64,000 nucleotides of DNA from Mycolicibacterium senegalense (GCF_019645875.1 NZ_CP081000.1:4834417-4898416), one strand, 5' to 3'; counted from the stretch's first letter, positions 48,646 through 58,260 are shown. Program-made: numbers and translations. The notes: generated from the sequence alone by a model not told the origin.

Positions 48646-50642
48646 GGTTTACCGGGCATCTTGAGCGAGTCGAGCAGCCACGGGGTCAGCCATTGCACTG
48701 CCTCTGAGGTCGGGTGCACACCGTCGCTGCGCATCCGCACGCCATTGATCTTCGCGGTGTACTTGCCGTCCGGGTTGAGTTTGGCATTGAAATCCAGGAT
48801 CGACACGTTCGGCCGTTGCGCGACCACATTGCGCAGCATGGTGTTCCAGGCTTGCACCCGGCCCGGCTGATCTTCGGGGTACAGCGTGCCGTCCGACCGC
48901 TCGCCGCGCCGGTTGTAGGGCGCGGTGGTGACGACCACCCGCGCGCCGGTCGAGCTGAGGATGTCCAATGCGCGCTGCAACTCACCTTTGAGATAGGCGT
49001 CGTAGGCGTCGTTGCCGATGTGCGTCCACCGGCCCTTCCAGGTCCGGTCGACGACTTCCCAACGGCCGATCATCAACAGCACGGTTTGCGGGCGGTCATG
49101 GGCGATCCGTTGCGCCCAACGCTCCGGCCAGGAATCGCACTCGGGCTTCTGGTTCAGGGTCTCCCCCGCCGACCGGTAGGGGCCGCCGCGGGCGACGCCG
49201 CAGCCGATGGTCGTGTAATCGCTGAAATGGAAACCCGGAGTGGCAGGCAGATAGCGCATCAACGTCCAGGCCACCGAGTCGCCGAACACCGCAACGGTCT
49301 GGGTGCCGGGGGGTAGTGCCGGCGGCGGCCCCACCGGGACGGCGCGTTCGGCGCCGACGTCCTGCTCGGACGCGGCGGCGGCCATCACGTCAGGGCCCGC
49401 AGGGCGGGTCGGCACGCCGACCGGGACGACCGTCATCGTCACCACCGCGGCGGTGGCCACCGTCGCCGCCGCCAACCGCAGCATCGGGACGTGCTGAGGA
49501 CGCCAGTGCCGGACCGGTTGCTCGATCGCCCACCACGACACCCACGACACCGCGATCGTCACCGCGCACCGCAGTGCCAGCAGCGACCAACCTTGCAGCC
49601 CGGTGCGTTCGCCGTTGAGGATCTGGAAGATCGGCCAATGCCAGAGGTAGACGCCGTAGGAGATGACGCCGAGGGTGACCAGCGGGTACCAGGCCAACAC
49701 CCGGGCCACGTAGCCGTCCTGATCGAGGGCAACCGGGGCGACGACGAGCACCGCGCCCAGGGCCACCACGATCAGGAGGCCATGATGGAATTCGTCGGCA
49801 CTGCCGGTCGCGAAGTGCGCGGCGGCCGCCAGCACGGCCACCCCGATCACCGGCAGGATCCAGGCGATCCAGCGCCGCCACCGGGTCCGGATCAACGTGC
49901 CCGACATCGTCAACGCCGACCAGTCGCGAACCAGCAGTGCCGCGGCAGCCGCGCCGATCAACAGGGCCTGCGCGCGAGTGTCGGTGCCGAAGTACACCCG
50001 GTTGAGCTCACCGGCATCACCCGACATCACGATCGCCAACACAGCCGAGCCGACCACTCCGAGCACCGCGAGTACGAACACCACGCCACGCACCGCGCCG
50101 GCCGAACGGCGGCGCACCAACAGCGCGGCGGCCAACACCAGCAGCGGCCAGATCACGTAGTACTGCTCTTCGACAGCCAGCGACCAGGTGTGCTGCAACG
50201 GTGACGGCGGCGCGCCCTGACTGAAGTAGTCGGTGTCGGCGGCGACGAAGACCCAGTTCGCCATCCAGAAGAACGCCGCGACCGCGTCCTCGCGAAGCGA
50301 GGTCACCGCATCCGACGAGAACAAAGGACGGGCGATCACCACCGCCAACGTCATCAACACCATCGCCGGCAACAGGCGTTTGGCCCGCCGGATCCAGAAG
50401 CCCTTGAGATCGATGCGCTCTGTGCGTCGATACTCGTCCAGCAGCAGCGAGGTGATCAGGAATCCGCTCAGCACGAAGAAGACGTCGACGCCGATGAACC
50501 CTCCGGCCACGCCCGGCACCCCACCATGGCCGGCCAGCACCAGAGCCACGGCGACGGCACGGATGCCGTCGAGTGCGGGTATGTCGCGCCGGATGGAGGC
50601 ACGCCGACGCCGGCTGGCAGCACGGACCGGCGCCGCAGTCAC
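48636..50642 (-). CDS. Acyltransferase-3 / SGNH fusion membrane protein (OafA-like)
   Basis: 668 residues. The N-terminal ~390 form an acyltransferase-3 domain with ten to eleven membrane segments, starting IPALDGIRAVAVALVLAGHGG (catalytic-type His) and FIGVDVFFVLSGFLIT, then LQHTWSLAVEEQYYVIWPLL. The C-terminal ~230 form an external SGNH domain: VAVFGDSVAW (Ser block), LLMIGRWEVVDR and SDGVHPTSEA (Asp/His block). Such proteins O-acetylate or O-acylate cell-surface glycans or lipids, with the SGNH domain completing transfer outside the membrane. The start is GTG 50642. The 3' end lies in the right 18-bp repeat. Confidence 0.85.
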   Translation of the reverse strand: MTAAPVRAASRRRRASIRRDIPALDGIRAVAVALVLAGHGGVPGVAGGFIGVDVFFVLSGFLITSLLLDEYRRTERIDLKGFWIRRAKRLLPAMVLMTLAVVIARPLFSSDAVTSLREDAVAAFFWMANWVFVAADTDYFSQGAPPSPLQHTWSLAVEEQYYVIWPLLVLAAALLVRRRSAGAVRGVVFVLAVLGVVGSAVLAIVMSGDAGELNRVYFGTDTRAQALLIGAAAAALLVRDWSALTMSGTLIRTRWRRWIAWILPVIGVAVLAAAAHFATGSADEFHHGLLIVVALGAVLVVAPVALDQDGYVARVLAWYPLVTLGVISYGVYLWHWPIFQILNGERTGLQGWSLLALRCAVTIAVSWVSWWAIEQPVRHWRPQHVPMLRLAAATVATAAVVTMTVVPVGVPTRPAGPDVMAAAASEQDVGAERAVPVGPPPALPPGTQTVAVFGDSVAWTLMRYLPATPGFHFSDYTTIGCGVARGGPYRSAGETLNQKPECDSWPERWAQRIAHDRPQTVLLMIGRWEVVDRTWKGRWTHIGNDAYDAYLKGELQRALDILSSTGARVVVTTAPYNRRGERSDGTLYPEDQPGRVQAWNTMLRNVVAQRPNVSILDFNAKLNPDGKYTAKINGVRMRSDGVHPTSEAVQWLTPWLLDSLKMPGKPAG

Positions 50643-50721
50643 GTAAGCCCTCCCGTCTTGGCGTCCGAGCCCCAGAGTTTAGGGGGCATCGGGCGCCGAG
50701 TCGGGAAGGCGCGACGGAGCG

Positions 50722-52170
50722 CTAGCGGGTCAGCGCAATATATTTCGTGTCGAGGTACTCCTCGATGCCCTCGATGCCGCCCTCACGGCCGAACCCGGAC
50801 TCCTTGATGCCGCCGAACGGTGCGGCCGCATCGGAGATGACACCGCGGTTGATGCCGACCATGCCGGATTGGATTCCCTCGGCCACCCGCAAGGCCCGAT
50901 CCAGCGACTGCGTGTAAACGTAAGCAGCCAAGCCGTATTCGGTGTTGTTCGCGGCGGCCACACCCTCGTCCTCGGTGTCGAAACCGGTGATCGGGGCGAC
51001 CGGACCGAAGACCTCCTCTTTGAGGATCCGGGCATCGGCGGGCACATCGGCCAGCACGGTGGCCGGGTAGAAGTTGCCCGGACCGCCGGGCGCGACGCCG
51101 CCGACGGCGACCGTCGCCCCTTTGGACACCGCGTCGGAGACGAGTTCGGTGACGGTGGAGACCTGCTTGGAATTGATCAGCGGGCCCAATGTGGACGACG
51201 GGTCGATGCCCTTGCCGAGGGTGAACTCGCTCATGCGTTTGACGAGCTTGTCGGTGAACTCTTCGCGTACCGAGTTGGCCACGTGGAACCGGTTGGCTGC
51301 CGTGCAGGCCTCACCGCCGTTGCGCATCTTCGCCAGGATCGCCCCGTCGACCGCCGCATCCACATCGGCGTCGTCGAACACGATGAACGGGGCGTTGCCG
51401 CCCAGTTCCATCGACGTGCGCAGCAGCTTGTCCGCGGACTGCTTCACCAGGGCCTTGCCCACACCTGTCGAGCCGGTGAAGGTCAGCTTGCGCAAGCGGC
51501 CATCGTCGATCAGTGCGCTGGTCACCACACCCGGGTTGCTGGTCGGCAACACCGAGAGCACACCCTTGGGGAGGCCGGCCTCATCCATCAGCTTGGCCAA
51601 CAGCAGCATGGTCAGCGGGGTTTCCTGTGCCGGTTTGACGATCATGGTGCAACCCGCGGCGAACGCCGGCCCCATCTTGCGAGTGCCCATGGCCAGCGGG
51701 AAATTCCACGGCGTGATGGCGTAGCACGGGCCGACAGCCTGTTTGGTGACGAGGATGCGGCCGGTACCCGCCGGTGCCGGGGTGAAGCGGCCCGCGATGC
51801 GGACCGCTTCTTCGGAGAACCAGCGGAAGAACTCGGCACCATAGGCGACCTCGCCCTTGCTCTCGGCCAGCACCTTGCCCATCTCGAGAGTCATCAGCGC
51901 GGCGATGTCGTCGGCTCGTTCGGTGATCTTCTCGAACACCGAACGCAGGATCTCGCCCCGTTTACGCGGTGCGGTCGCGGCCCACTCGGCCTGGACCGCA
52001 CATGCGGCGTCCAATGCGGCGACGGCATCGGCGGCTGTCGCGTCGCCCACTGTGGCCAACACCTGGTCGTCGCTGGGATCCAGCACATTGAACGTCGCTG
52101 CGGCCTGGCGTTCCTCACCACCGATCCACAGACCCGTGGGTACGGATGAAATCAAGTCTTCAATGGCCAT
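50722..52170 (-). CDS. NAD(P)-dependent succinic semialdehyde dehydrogenase-like aldehyde dehydrogenase
   Basis: 482 residues of the ALDH superfamily. The cofactor region shows ITPWNFPLA and KPAQETP. The general base is in TSMELGGNAPFIV, the catalytic cysteine in NGGEACTAANRF, and the C-terminal GGIKESGFGREGG is typical of GabD-like enzymes. It likely oxidises succinic semialdehyde to succinate (GABA shunt or the alternative route from 2-oxoglutarate). It may be the GabD1/GabD2 type; I cannot separate them by eye. It is divergent from pgi and has no operon partner. Confidence 0.85.
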   Translation of the reverse strand: MAIEDLISSVPTGLWIGGEERQAAATFNVLDPSDDQVLATVGDATAADAVAALDAACAVQAEWAATAPRKRGEILRSVFEKITERADDIAALMTLEMGKVLAESKGEVAYGAEFFRWFSEEAVRIAGRFTPAPAGTGRILVTKQAVGPCYAITPWNFPLAMGTRKMGPAFAAGCTMIVKPAQETPLTMLLLAKLMDEAGLPKGVLSVLPTSNPGVVTSALIDDGRLRKLTFTGSTGVGKALVKQSADKLLRTSMELGGNAPFIVFDDADVDAAVDGAILAKMRNGGEACTAANRFHVANSVREEFTDKLVKRMSEFTLGKGIDPSSTLGPLINSKQVSTVTELVSDAVSKGATVAVGGVAPGGPGNFYPATVLADVPADARILKEEVFGPVAPITGFDTEDEGVAAANNTEYGLAAYVYTQSLDRALRVAEGIQSGMVGINRGVISDAAAPFGGIKESGFGREGGIEGIEEYLDTKYIALTR

Positions 52171-52220
52171 ACATCCATCATGTACACCTTCACTTCGAGT
52201 CCCGCATTAAGGTCGAGAGA

Positions 52221-53870
52221 ATGAGTGCTGACATCACCGCAACCCCGGCCTGGCAGGCATTGTCGAAGCACTATGACGAGATCGGTGACCTCCATCTGAC
52301 GGAGTTGTTCGCCGAGGACCCGAACCGCGGCACCGAACTCGTGCTGACCGTCGGCGACCTCTACATCGACTACAGCAAGCACCGCGTCACCCGGCGCACC
52401 CTGGAACTGCTGGCGGATCTGGCCCGCGCAGCCGGGCTGGAAGCCCGCCGCGACGCGATGTTCGCCGGGGAACACATCAACACCTCCGAGGACCGAGCGG
52501 TCCTGCACACCGCGCTGCGGTTACCTGCCGACGCATCGTTGACCGTCGACGGCCAGGACGTCGTAGCCGATGTGCACTCTGTATTGGACCGGATGGGCGA
52601 CTTCACCGACCGGATACGCAACGGTGAGTGGAGCGGCGCCACCGGCGACCGCATCAAGACCGTGGTGAACATCGGCATCGGCGGTTCGGACCTGGGGCCG
52701 GTGATGGTGTACGACGCACTCCGTCACTACGCCGACGCCGGCATCAGCGCGCGCTTCGTCTCCAACGTCGACCCGGCCGACCTGGTGGCGACACTGGCTG
52801 ATCTCGACCCGGCCACAACACTTTTCATCGTCGCCTCCAAGACGTTCTCCACCCTGGAGACGCTCACCAACGCCACCGCCGCCCGGCGATGGCTGATCGA
52901 CGCCCTCGGCGAAGACGCCGTGGCCAAGCACTTCGTGGCGGTGTCCACCAACGCGAAGCTGGTGGGCGAGTTCGGCATCGACACCGCCAACATGTTCGGG
53001 TTCTGGGATTGGGTCGGTGGCCGGTACTCGGTAGACTCGGCCATCGGGCTGTCCGTGATGGCGGTGATCGGCCGTGAGCGCTTCGCCGAATTCCTGTCCG
53101 GATTCCATCTGGTCGACGAGCACTTCCGCACCGCCCCACTGGCCGAGAACGCTCCCGCGTTGCTGGGGCTGATCGGGCTGTGGTATTCGAATTTCTTTGG
53201 CGCACAATCGCGTGCGGTGCTGCCCTACTCCAACGACCTGTCCCGCTTCGCGGCGTACCTTCAGCAGCTGACCATGGAATCCAACGGCAAGTCGGTACGG
53301 GCCGACGGTAGCGCCGTGAGCACCGACACCGGTGAGATCTTCTGGGGTGAGCCGGGAACCAACGGCCAGCACGCCTTTTATCAGCTGCTGCACCAGGGCA
53401 CTCGCTTGGTGCCGGCCGATTTCATCGGCTTCTCCGAACCCACCGACGACCTGCCGACCGCCGACGGCACCGGCAGCATGCACGACCTGTTGATGAGCAA
53501 CTTCTTCGCCCAGACCCAGGTATTGGCCTTCGGCAAGACTGCCGAAGCGATTGCGGCAGAAGGCACACCGGCCGCTGTGGTGCCACACAAGGTGATGCCG
53601 GGAAACCGACCGACGACGTCAATCCTGGCAACCAGGTTGACGCCGTCGGTGGTGGGCCAGCTCATCGCCCTCTACGAACACCAGGTGTTCACCGAAGGAG
53701 TCGTGTGGGGTATCGACTCCTTCGACCAGTGGGGCGTTGAGCTGGGCAAGACCCAGGCCAAGGCCCTGCTGCCGGTGATCACCGAATCGGGATCACCTGG
53801 CAAGCAGTCGGACTCATCGACCGATGCCCTGGTGCGCCGTTACCGCGTCGAACGCGGACGCTCGGCCTAG
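52221..53870 (+). CDS. pgi: Glucose-6-phosphate isomerase
   Basis: 549 residues, normal for PGI. It interconverts glucose-6-phosphate and fructose-6-phosphate in glycolysis and gluconeogenesis. Visible are the phosphate-binding GIGGSDLGPVM, signature WDWVGGRYSVDSAIGLS, the catalytic Glu/His region GEPGTNGQHAFYQLLHQGTRLVP, and signature FDQWGVELGKTQAKAL with the catalytic lysine. ATG 52221 is chosen because similarity starts at MSADITATPAW and GAGAG lies just upstream; the longer frame overlaps the divergent dehydrogenase. Confidence 0.97.
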   Translation: MSADITATPAWQALSKHYDEIGDLHLTELFAEDPNRGTELVLTVGDLYIDYSKHRVTRRTLELLADLARAAGLEARRDAMFAGEHINTSEDRAVLHTALRLPADASLTVDGQDVVADVHSVLDRMGDFTDRIRNGEWSGATGDRIKTVVNIGIGGSDLGPVMVYDALRHYADAGISARFVSNVDPADLVATLADLDPATTLFIVASKTFSTLETLTNATAARRWLIDALGEDAVAKHFVAVSTNAKLVGEFGIDTANMFGFWDWVGGRYSVDSAIGLSVMAVIGRERFAEFLSGFHLVDEHFRTAPLAENAPALLGLIGLWYSNFFGAQSRAVLPYSNDLSRFAAYLQQLTMESNGKSVRADGSAVSTDTGEIFWGEPGTNGQHAFYQLLHQGTRLVPADFIGFSEPTDDLPTADGTGSMHDLLMSNFFAQTQVLAFGKTAEAIAAEGTPAAVVPHKVMPGNRPTTSILATRLTPSVVGQLIALYEHQVFTEGVVWGIDSFDQWGVELGKTQAKALLPVITESGSPGKQSDSSTDALVRRYRVERGRSA

Positions 53871-53888
53871 GGCTGGTCGCAGGCTGGC

Positions 53889-54218
53889 TCAGCCGGGCAG
53901 GTCAATGGTTCGGCACGGACCGCCCGGAACACAGGCGACGCCGCCACCGGGGCCGGCTTCGGCCCACGGACCGCCCGGAACACCGGCGGAAACGTGGCCG
54001 TCAGACCCGGCCTGCGCGCCTGGGCCACCGGGCACCTCGGCGCCCGCACCCTGCGGACCCGCCGACGGAGTACAGGGGGTGCCGTCCGGGTTGTAGCAAC
54101 CCGGGGCCGGCGGAGCCGGCGGCGGCGGTCCGGGCTCAGCGAAAGCCACCGGAGCGAAGGCCACAGCACCTGCTGCAGCGCCTGCGAACAACATCGAGGT
54201 AATCAACTTTGTGGTCAT
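53889..54218 (-). CDS. Small secreted Pro/Gly-rich protein
   Basis: 109 residues. The signal peptide (LITSMLFAGAAAGAVAFAPVAFA) is cleaved near AFAEP. The mature part is almost entirely Pro/Gly/Ala with four cysteines in CYNPDGTPC and CVPGGPC, suggesting two small disulfide loops. It has PGGPGAQAG and PGGPWAEAG repeats. It is probably exposed at the cell surface. Function unknown. The repeat composition recalls the divergent lipoprotein at 54368, which also ends in a C-P-G-x-x-C motif. Confidence 0.6.
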   Translation of the reverse strand: MTTKLITSMLFAGAAAGAVAFAPVAFAEPGPPPPAPPAPGCYNPDGTPCTPSAGPQGAGAEVPGGPGAQAGSDGHVSAGVPGGPWAEAGPGGGVACVPGGPCRTIDLPG

Positions 54219-54367
54219 GGGACAGGGCTACCCACGTCCACTTCGAGCCCAAACCTGAACGTCCGCCACAGTGGTCCGGATCATGCTGGTGATTCAATCC
54301 GGCCGGCAATGGGAACCCGTTCCGTGCTCCACAGAAAATGTGGACCGACCGAACTGGGGGTTCAACG

Positions 54368-54808
54368 ATGTCAACGCACCGACCGATCTTGACAACCTGC
54401 AACAACGGCGCCTGGCCAACTATCCGCAAGTGGTCGATGACAGTCGGTGTGGGCGTCGCGCTCACCGCGGCACCGCTGCTGGCGGGGTGCGGCTCGAGCG
54501 ACGACACGGCTCCGGCATCCTCGGTCGCAACCACGACAGTGACCACCCCGGAACCCACGACCTCTCCGGCTCCGGCTCCCGGACCGACCGGTACCGGCGG
54601 CCCAGAAGGCGGTAGCGGCTCCATTCCGGGCGGCCCGACCGGTGGCGGCGGCCCCGGTGGCGGCGGCGGCATGATTCCGGGCGGCCCCACCGGCAGCGGC
54701 GGCCCCGGTGGCGGCGGCGGTTCAATCCCGGGGGGCCCGACCGGTGGTGGCGGCCCCGGCGGTGGCGGCGGCTGCGTTCCCGGCGTGGGTTGCGTACACG
54801 TCCCCTGA
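54368..54808 (+). CDS. Gly/Pro-repeat lipoprotein
   Basis: 146 residues. The signal ends in a lipobox LLAGC, followed by a Ser/Thr/Pro linker (SSVATTTVTTPEPTTSPAPAP) and three 17-residue repeats of the form xIPGGPTGxGGPGGGGG. The end is CVPGVGCVHVP with a short disulfide-capable loop. ATG 54368 follows GGGGG; a later ATG at 54437 would leave a more compact signal peptide. It is likely an envelope-anchored, disordered protein of unknown role. Confidence 0.6.
   Translation: MSTHRPILTTCNNGAWPTIRKWSMTVGVGVALTAAPLLAGCGSSDDTAPASSVATTTVTTPEPTTSPAPAPGPTGTGGPEGGSGSIPGGPTGGGGPGGGGGMIPGGPTGSGGPGGGGGSIPGGPTGGGGPGGGGGCVPGVGCVHVP
54620..54772 (+). repeat. Three in-frame 51-bp tandem repeats
   Basis: Units at 54620-54670, 54671-54721 and 54722-54772 differ at only a few positions, mostly silent or Ser/Gly swaps. 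They code for xIPGGPTGxGGPGGGGG. Copy number is likely to vary between strains. Confidence 0.85.
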
Positions 54809-54822
54809 CGCCAGGTGAAGCG

Positions 54823-55572
54823 CTAGGCGAAGCGCTTGGTGTACTTCGGTGGCAGCAAGCGCATCACCTGCGTCAACGGAGCCCAGGGCCAACGCGGCAC
54901 CACGGCCCGGCCTTTCTCCCGCTCGATGGCCTCAACCATCGCCCGGACGCCGGTTTCGTTGTCCACCATGAGCATGGTGGTCGCCGACTTGGCCGTCATC
55001 TCCGACTCGATGTAGCCCGGCTCGACGACAGTTACCCGGATCGGGCCCTTGTCGTACTCGGCGCGCAGCGACTCACCGAGTGACGTCATCCCGGCCTTCG
55101 ATGCGCAGTAGGCGGCCTTGCCACCGGGCACGCCGGTGTTGCCGAGCACCGACGAGATCAGCACCAAATGACCCTTGCCCGACTTCTTGAACATCTCCAG
55201 CGCCGTCTCGATCTGCACCAGCCCGGCGATCAGGTTCGTCTCGATCGTCGCCTTGTTCGCCCACGGCTTGCCCTCGCCCAGCGGCCAGCCCTTGCCGATG
55301 CCGGCGTTGACGATGACCCGATCGATGCCGCCGAGTTCCTCGGACAGCTCGCCGAAAACGCGCGGCACGGCCTCATGGTCATTGACGTCCAGCGCGGCGA
55401 CAGCGACTTTGATGTAGGGGTGCCGGTCGGCCAGTTCGGCCTTGAGCTCGTCGAGCCGCTCGGTGCGGCGGGCACACAGGGCCAGGTCACGGCCCTTGGC
55501 CGCGAATTGGCGGGCCATGCCCGCGCCCAGCCCGGAGCTGGCACCGGTGATGAGGATCTTCTGACGGGTCAT
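54823..55572 (-). CDS. Short-chain dehydrogenase/reductase (Rv0945-like)
   Basis: 249 residues of the classical SDR family. The cofactor motif is TGASSGLGAG (about residues 9-18), followed by ALDVND, NAGIGKG, catalytic Ser in LISSVLG and YCASK (Tyr/Lys) near residue 155. Substrate unknown. By neighbourhood with pgi and the glycosylase it corresponds to Rv0945. On the minus strand a TTGACA, 15-bp spacer and TATCCT precede the start, with a TTGACAGTTGTTTAA dyad-like sequence covering the -35. Confidence 0.88.
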   Translation of the reverse strand: MTRQKILITGASSGLGAGMARQFAAKGRDLALCARRTERLDELKAELADRHPYIKVAVAALDVNDHEAVPRVFGELSEELGGIDRVIVNAGIGKGWPLGEGKPWANKATIETNLIAGLVQIETALEMFKKSGKGHLVLISSVLGNTGVPGGKAAYCASKAGMTSLGESLRAEYDKGPIRVTVVEPGYIESEMTAKSATTMLMVDNETGVRAMVEAIEREKGRAVVPRWPWAPLTQVMRLLPPKYTKRFA

Positions 55573-55578
55573 CGCTGC

Positions 55579-55605
55579 AGGATAACCGAGTTAAACAACT
55601 GTCAA
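55579..55605 (-). promoter_or_regulatory. Promoter of the SDR gene with operator-like -35
   Basis: On the minus strand TTGACA (55605-55600) and TATCCT (55584-55579) are 15 bp apart. The -35 lies in TTGACAGTTGTTTAA, similar to the palindrome before the thiolase-like gene at 27681-27694. Confidence 0.4.
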
Positions 55606-55616
55606 AAACGGGGCCG

Positions 55617-56474
55617 CTACTTCAGCAGGCGTGACATCCTCCGGTCCGCCAGCACCTTGCCACCGGTCTGGCACGTCGGGCAGTACTGGAACGATTTGTC
55701 GGCGAAAGACACTTCCCGCACCGTGTCGCCGCATACCGGGCATGGCAGTCCGGTTCGGGCATGCACCCGCAGGCCAGACCGCTTCTCCCCCTTCAGCGTT
55801 GCGGCCTGCTGCCCCACCGACCTCGCGACCGCATCGGTGAGCACCGAGATCATCGCGTCGTGCAACGCGGCCAGCTGGGCGTCGGTCAGCTTGCCCGCCG
55901 TCGCGAACGGCGACAGCTTGGCCACATGCAGGATCTCGTCGCTGTAGGCGTTACCGATGCCCGCTATCACCTTCTGATCGGTGATCACTGTTTTGATCCG
56001 TCCGGAATTGCCTGCCAGCACGCCGGCCAGCCCGGCCGAATCCAGCGACAGCGCATCGGGTCCCAGCGCGGCGATCTGCGGTACCGCCATCGGATCGTCG
56101 ACCACCCACACCGCCAACCGCTTCTGGGTGCCCGCCTCGGTCAGGTCGAAGCCCACGCCCTCGCCCAGGTGCACGCGCAGCGCGATCGGGCCCTTGCCCG
56201 ACGGCTTGAGCGGCGCCGGCGACAGCTTGTCGGACCACTTCAACCACCCCGCCCGGGACAAGTGCGTGATCAGGTGGCAGGGGCCGACCTCGAGACCGAG
56301 GTACTTTCCCCACCGATTCGCCCCGGTCACCGTCTGGCCGTGCAACGCCGTCGTCGGCGGGTCGAACGTCTTGAGCACCGACAACGCGGCCACGTCGATG
56401 CGGGTGACCTCCCGGCCGGTCGCATGTCGGCGGAGGTGATCGGCCAGCGCCTCGACTTCGGGCAGTTCAGGCAT
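55617..56474 (-). CDS. Fpg/Nei-family DNA glycosylase
   Basis: 285 residues. It begins with MPELPEVE, whose Pro after the initiator methionine is the catalytic nucleophile, with the usual Glu. The H2TH region is seen in VIAGIGNAYSDEILHVAKLSPF and the C-terminal zinc finger in CPVCGDTVRE...YCPTCQ. It excises oxidised bases and nicks the strand in base excision repair. It is full length here, while from memory the M. tuberculosis counterpart Rv0944 is much shorter. The ATG is a few bases from the divergent FUSC frame. Confidence 0.9.
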   Translation of the reverse strand: MPELPEVEALADHLRRHATGREVTRIDVAALSVLKTFDPPTTALHGQTVTGANRWGKYLGLEVGPCHLITHLSRAGWLKWSDKLSPAPLKPSGKGPIALRVHLGEGVGFDLTEAGTQKRLAVWVVDDPMAVPQIAALGPDALSLDSAGLAGVLAGNSGRIKTVITDQKVIAGIGNAYSDEILHVAKLSPFATAGKLTDAQLAALHDAMISVLTDAVARSVGQQAATLKGEKRSGLRVHARTGLPCPVCGDTVREVSFADKSFQYCPTCQTGGKVLADRRMSRLLK

Positions 56475-56514
56475 GGCTCCAGTGTGTCAGCGAAACGCCG
56501 AGCATGCTGTAGAC

Positions 56515-58260
56515 ATGTCCGACCGGCCTGCGCCCCCAGCGATCAACCCGATCCGGAACATCTTCTTGATCAACAGCGTGCCGCGGCGGTGGCCGTTCGC
56601 CCTGCGCGCCGGAATCTGCATGGCCGTGCCCGTTCTCGTGGGGTGGCTGGCCGGGGACACCACGGCCGGGCTGATCGCCACCATCGGTGGGTTCACCTCG
56701 CTCTACGGCAGCGGCCGCCCCTATTTGAATCGCGGCATATACCTCGGGGCGGTCGCGGTGTGCTTCGCCGCCGCGGTAGCCCTCGGTGATTGGGCGTCGG
56801 CAACGCCGTGGCTGGGCGTGGCCACCGTCACCGCGATCGCCGTGGTGGCCACCCTGGTCTGCCACGCGCTGAGCATCGGCCCGCCCGGCGCGTACATGGT
56901 GGTGCTGGCCTGCGCGGCCGGCACTGGCACGCCGGCGACATTGCATCTGAGTCCGGCCCATCACGCCGCACTCGTCCTGGCCGGGGGCGCGTTCGCCTGG
57001 CTGGTGCACATGTCCGGCGCGCTGATCCGACCCCGCGGGCCGGAGAAGGCCGCGGTGGCTGCGGCAGCGGGCGCCGTCGCGGCCTACCTGGAGAACCCCA
57101 CGCCCGATACCCGCCACAAGGCCGCGCTCCTGTTGCACACCGCCTGGGTCACCCTGGTCAACTATCAACCAGTACAACCGAAACCCGACCAGGCGCTGTA
57201 TCGGCTGCGTGTGGTCAACCGACGGCTGCACGTGCTGTTCGCCGAAGCCATGCGGGCCGCAGACACCGGAGAGCCGCTGGCGTATGACGGCGTGGCCCTG
57301 GCCCGTCACCTGGCGACTCTGCCTGCCGACGCGGTCACCGATGAGCATGGCGCCGAAGGGATTCCACTCGGCCGGCCCAGTGCACTGCGACTGCTGCGCC
57401 GTGCCCTGACGCCGGGTTCGGTATCGCTGCAACTGGCGGCACGGGTAGGGGTCGCGGTCGCGATCTCCGGTGTGATCGCCGTGCTGATCTCGCAGGCCCT
57501 GACGATGACGCACGCCTATTGGGCGATGGCTGCCGCGGTACTGATGCTGCATCAAGGTTTCGACTGGCAGCGCACCGTTGCCCGTGGGGCGGAACGCACG
57601 CTGGGCACCTGGCTCGGACTCGGTGTCGCCGGGGCCATTCTCGCCTTACACCCGCAGGGCCTGTGGCTGGCGCTGGTGATCGGCGCACTGCAGTTCGCCA
57701 TCGAGATGTACGTGGTGCGCAATTACACGCTCGCCGTCGTCTTCATCACCCCGGCCGCACTCACCATCGCCTCGGGCGGTCAGCCGATCGACAATCTCGG
57801 CGAACTGCTGCTGACCCGCGGTAGCGACACCCTGATCGGTTGCGCGGTGGCCCTGGCGGTCTACTGGGCGACCCAGCGGCTACGCCATCCGACCGGCCTG
57901 CACACTGCGATCACCGCCACGCTCGACGCGGTGACCGCCACCCTGCCTCACCTGGCCGCCGACGACGCCACCTCCGCCGCAGCCCGGACGGCGCGGCGCG
58001 ATCTACAGTTGCGCGCCATGGAACTGCTCCCGGCCTACGACGCGAGCATCGGCGGGTCAGCCGCGCAACGCGTTGGGGCCGAACGCACGTGGCCGACGGT
58101 GGTGGCCACCGAACAACTCGCGTACCGCACGTTGGCGGCCTGCTGGGGCGCCGAGCGTGACCGCGACACAGACGCGGGCGCCGAGGCCGCCGCCGACACG
58201 GCAGCGGCACTCAGCGAGCAGGTGTGTGCCCTACGCGAGGGCCTTGACCAGCGACAGTAG
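56515..58260 (+). CDS. FUSC-family membrane protein (aromatic acid exporter-like)
   Basis: 581 residues. Two halves each carry about five to six membrane segments (ALRAGICMAVPVLVGWLAG, AVAVCFAAAVALGDWAS, VATVTAIAVVATLVCHAL, then VGVAVAISGVIAVLISQAL, YWAMAAAVLMLHQGFDW, LVIGALQFAIEMYVV), separated by a soluble helical region (~190-300). A YWAMAAAVLMLH-type FUSC signature and the R-T-L-G-T motif (AERTLGTWLG) are seen. Family members export aromatic acids or similar compounds. ATG 56515 is chosen; TAGACA just upstream could be a -10 remnant. The 3' end overlaps the convergent holin-like gene by 30 bp. Confidence 0.78.
   Translation: MSDRPAPPAINPIRNIFLINSVPRRWPFALRAGICMAVPVLVGWLAGDTTAGLIATIGGFTSLYGSGRPYLNRGIYLGAVAVCFAAAVALGDWASATPWLGVATVTAIAVVATLVCHALSIGPPGAYMVVLACAAGTGTPATLHLSPAHHAALVLAGGAFAWLVHMSGALIRPRGPEKAAVAAAAGAVAAYLENPTPDTRHKAALLLHTAWVTLVNYQPVQPKPDQALYRLRVVNRRLHVLFAEAMRAADTGEPLAYDGVALARHLATLPADAVTDEHGAEGIPLGRPSALRLLRRALTPGSVSLQLAARVGVAVAISGVIAVLISQALTMTHAYWAMAAAVLMLHQGFDWQRTVARGAERTLGTWLGLGVAGAILALHPQGLWLALVIGALQFAIEMYVVRNYTLAVVFITPAALTIASGGQPIDNLGELLLTRGSDTLIGCAVALAVYWATQRLRHPTGLHTAITATLDAVTATLPHLAADDATSAAARTARRDLQLRAMELLPAYDASIGGSAAQRVGAERTWPTVVATEQLAYRTLAACWGAERDRDTDAGAEAAADTAAALSEQVCALREGLDQRQ

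Noticed and set aside
54620..54772. CRISPR-like repeat array
   Set aside because: The repeats are contiguous, in frame and without spacers; they are protein-coding tandem repeats.
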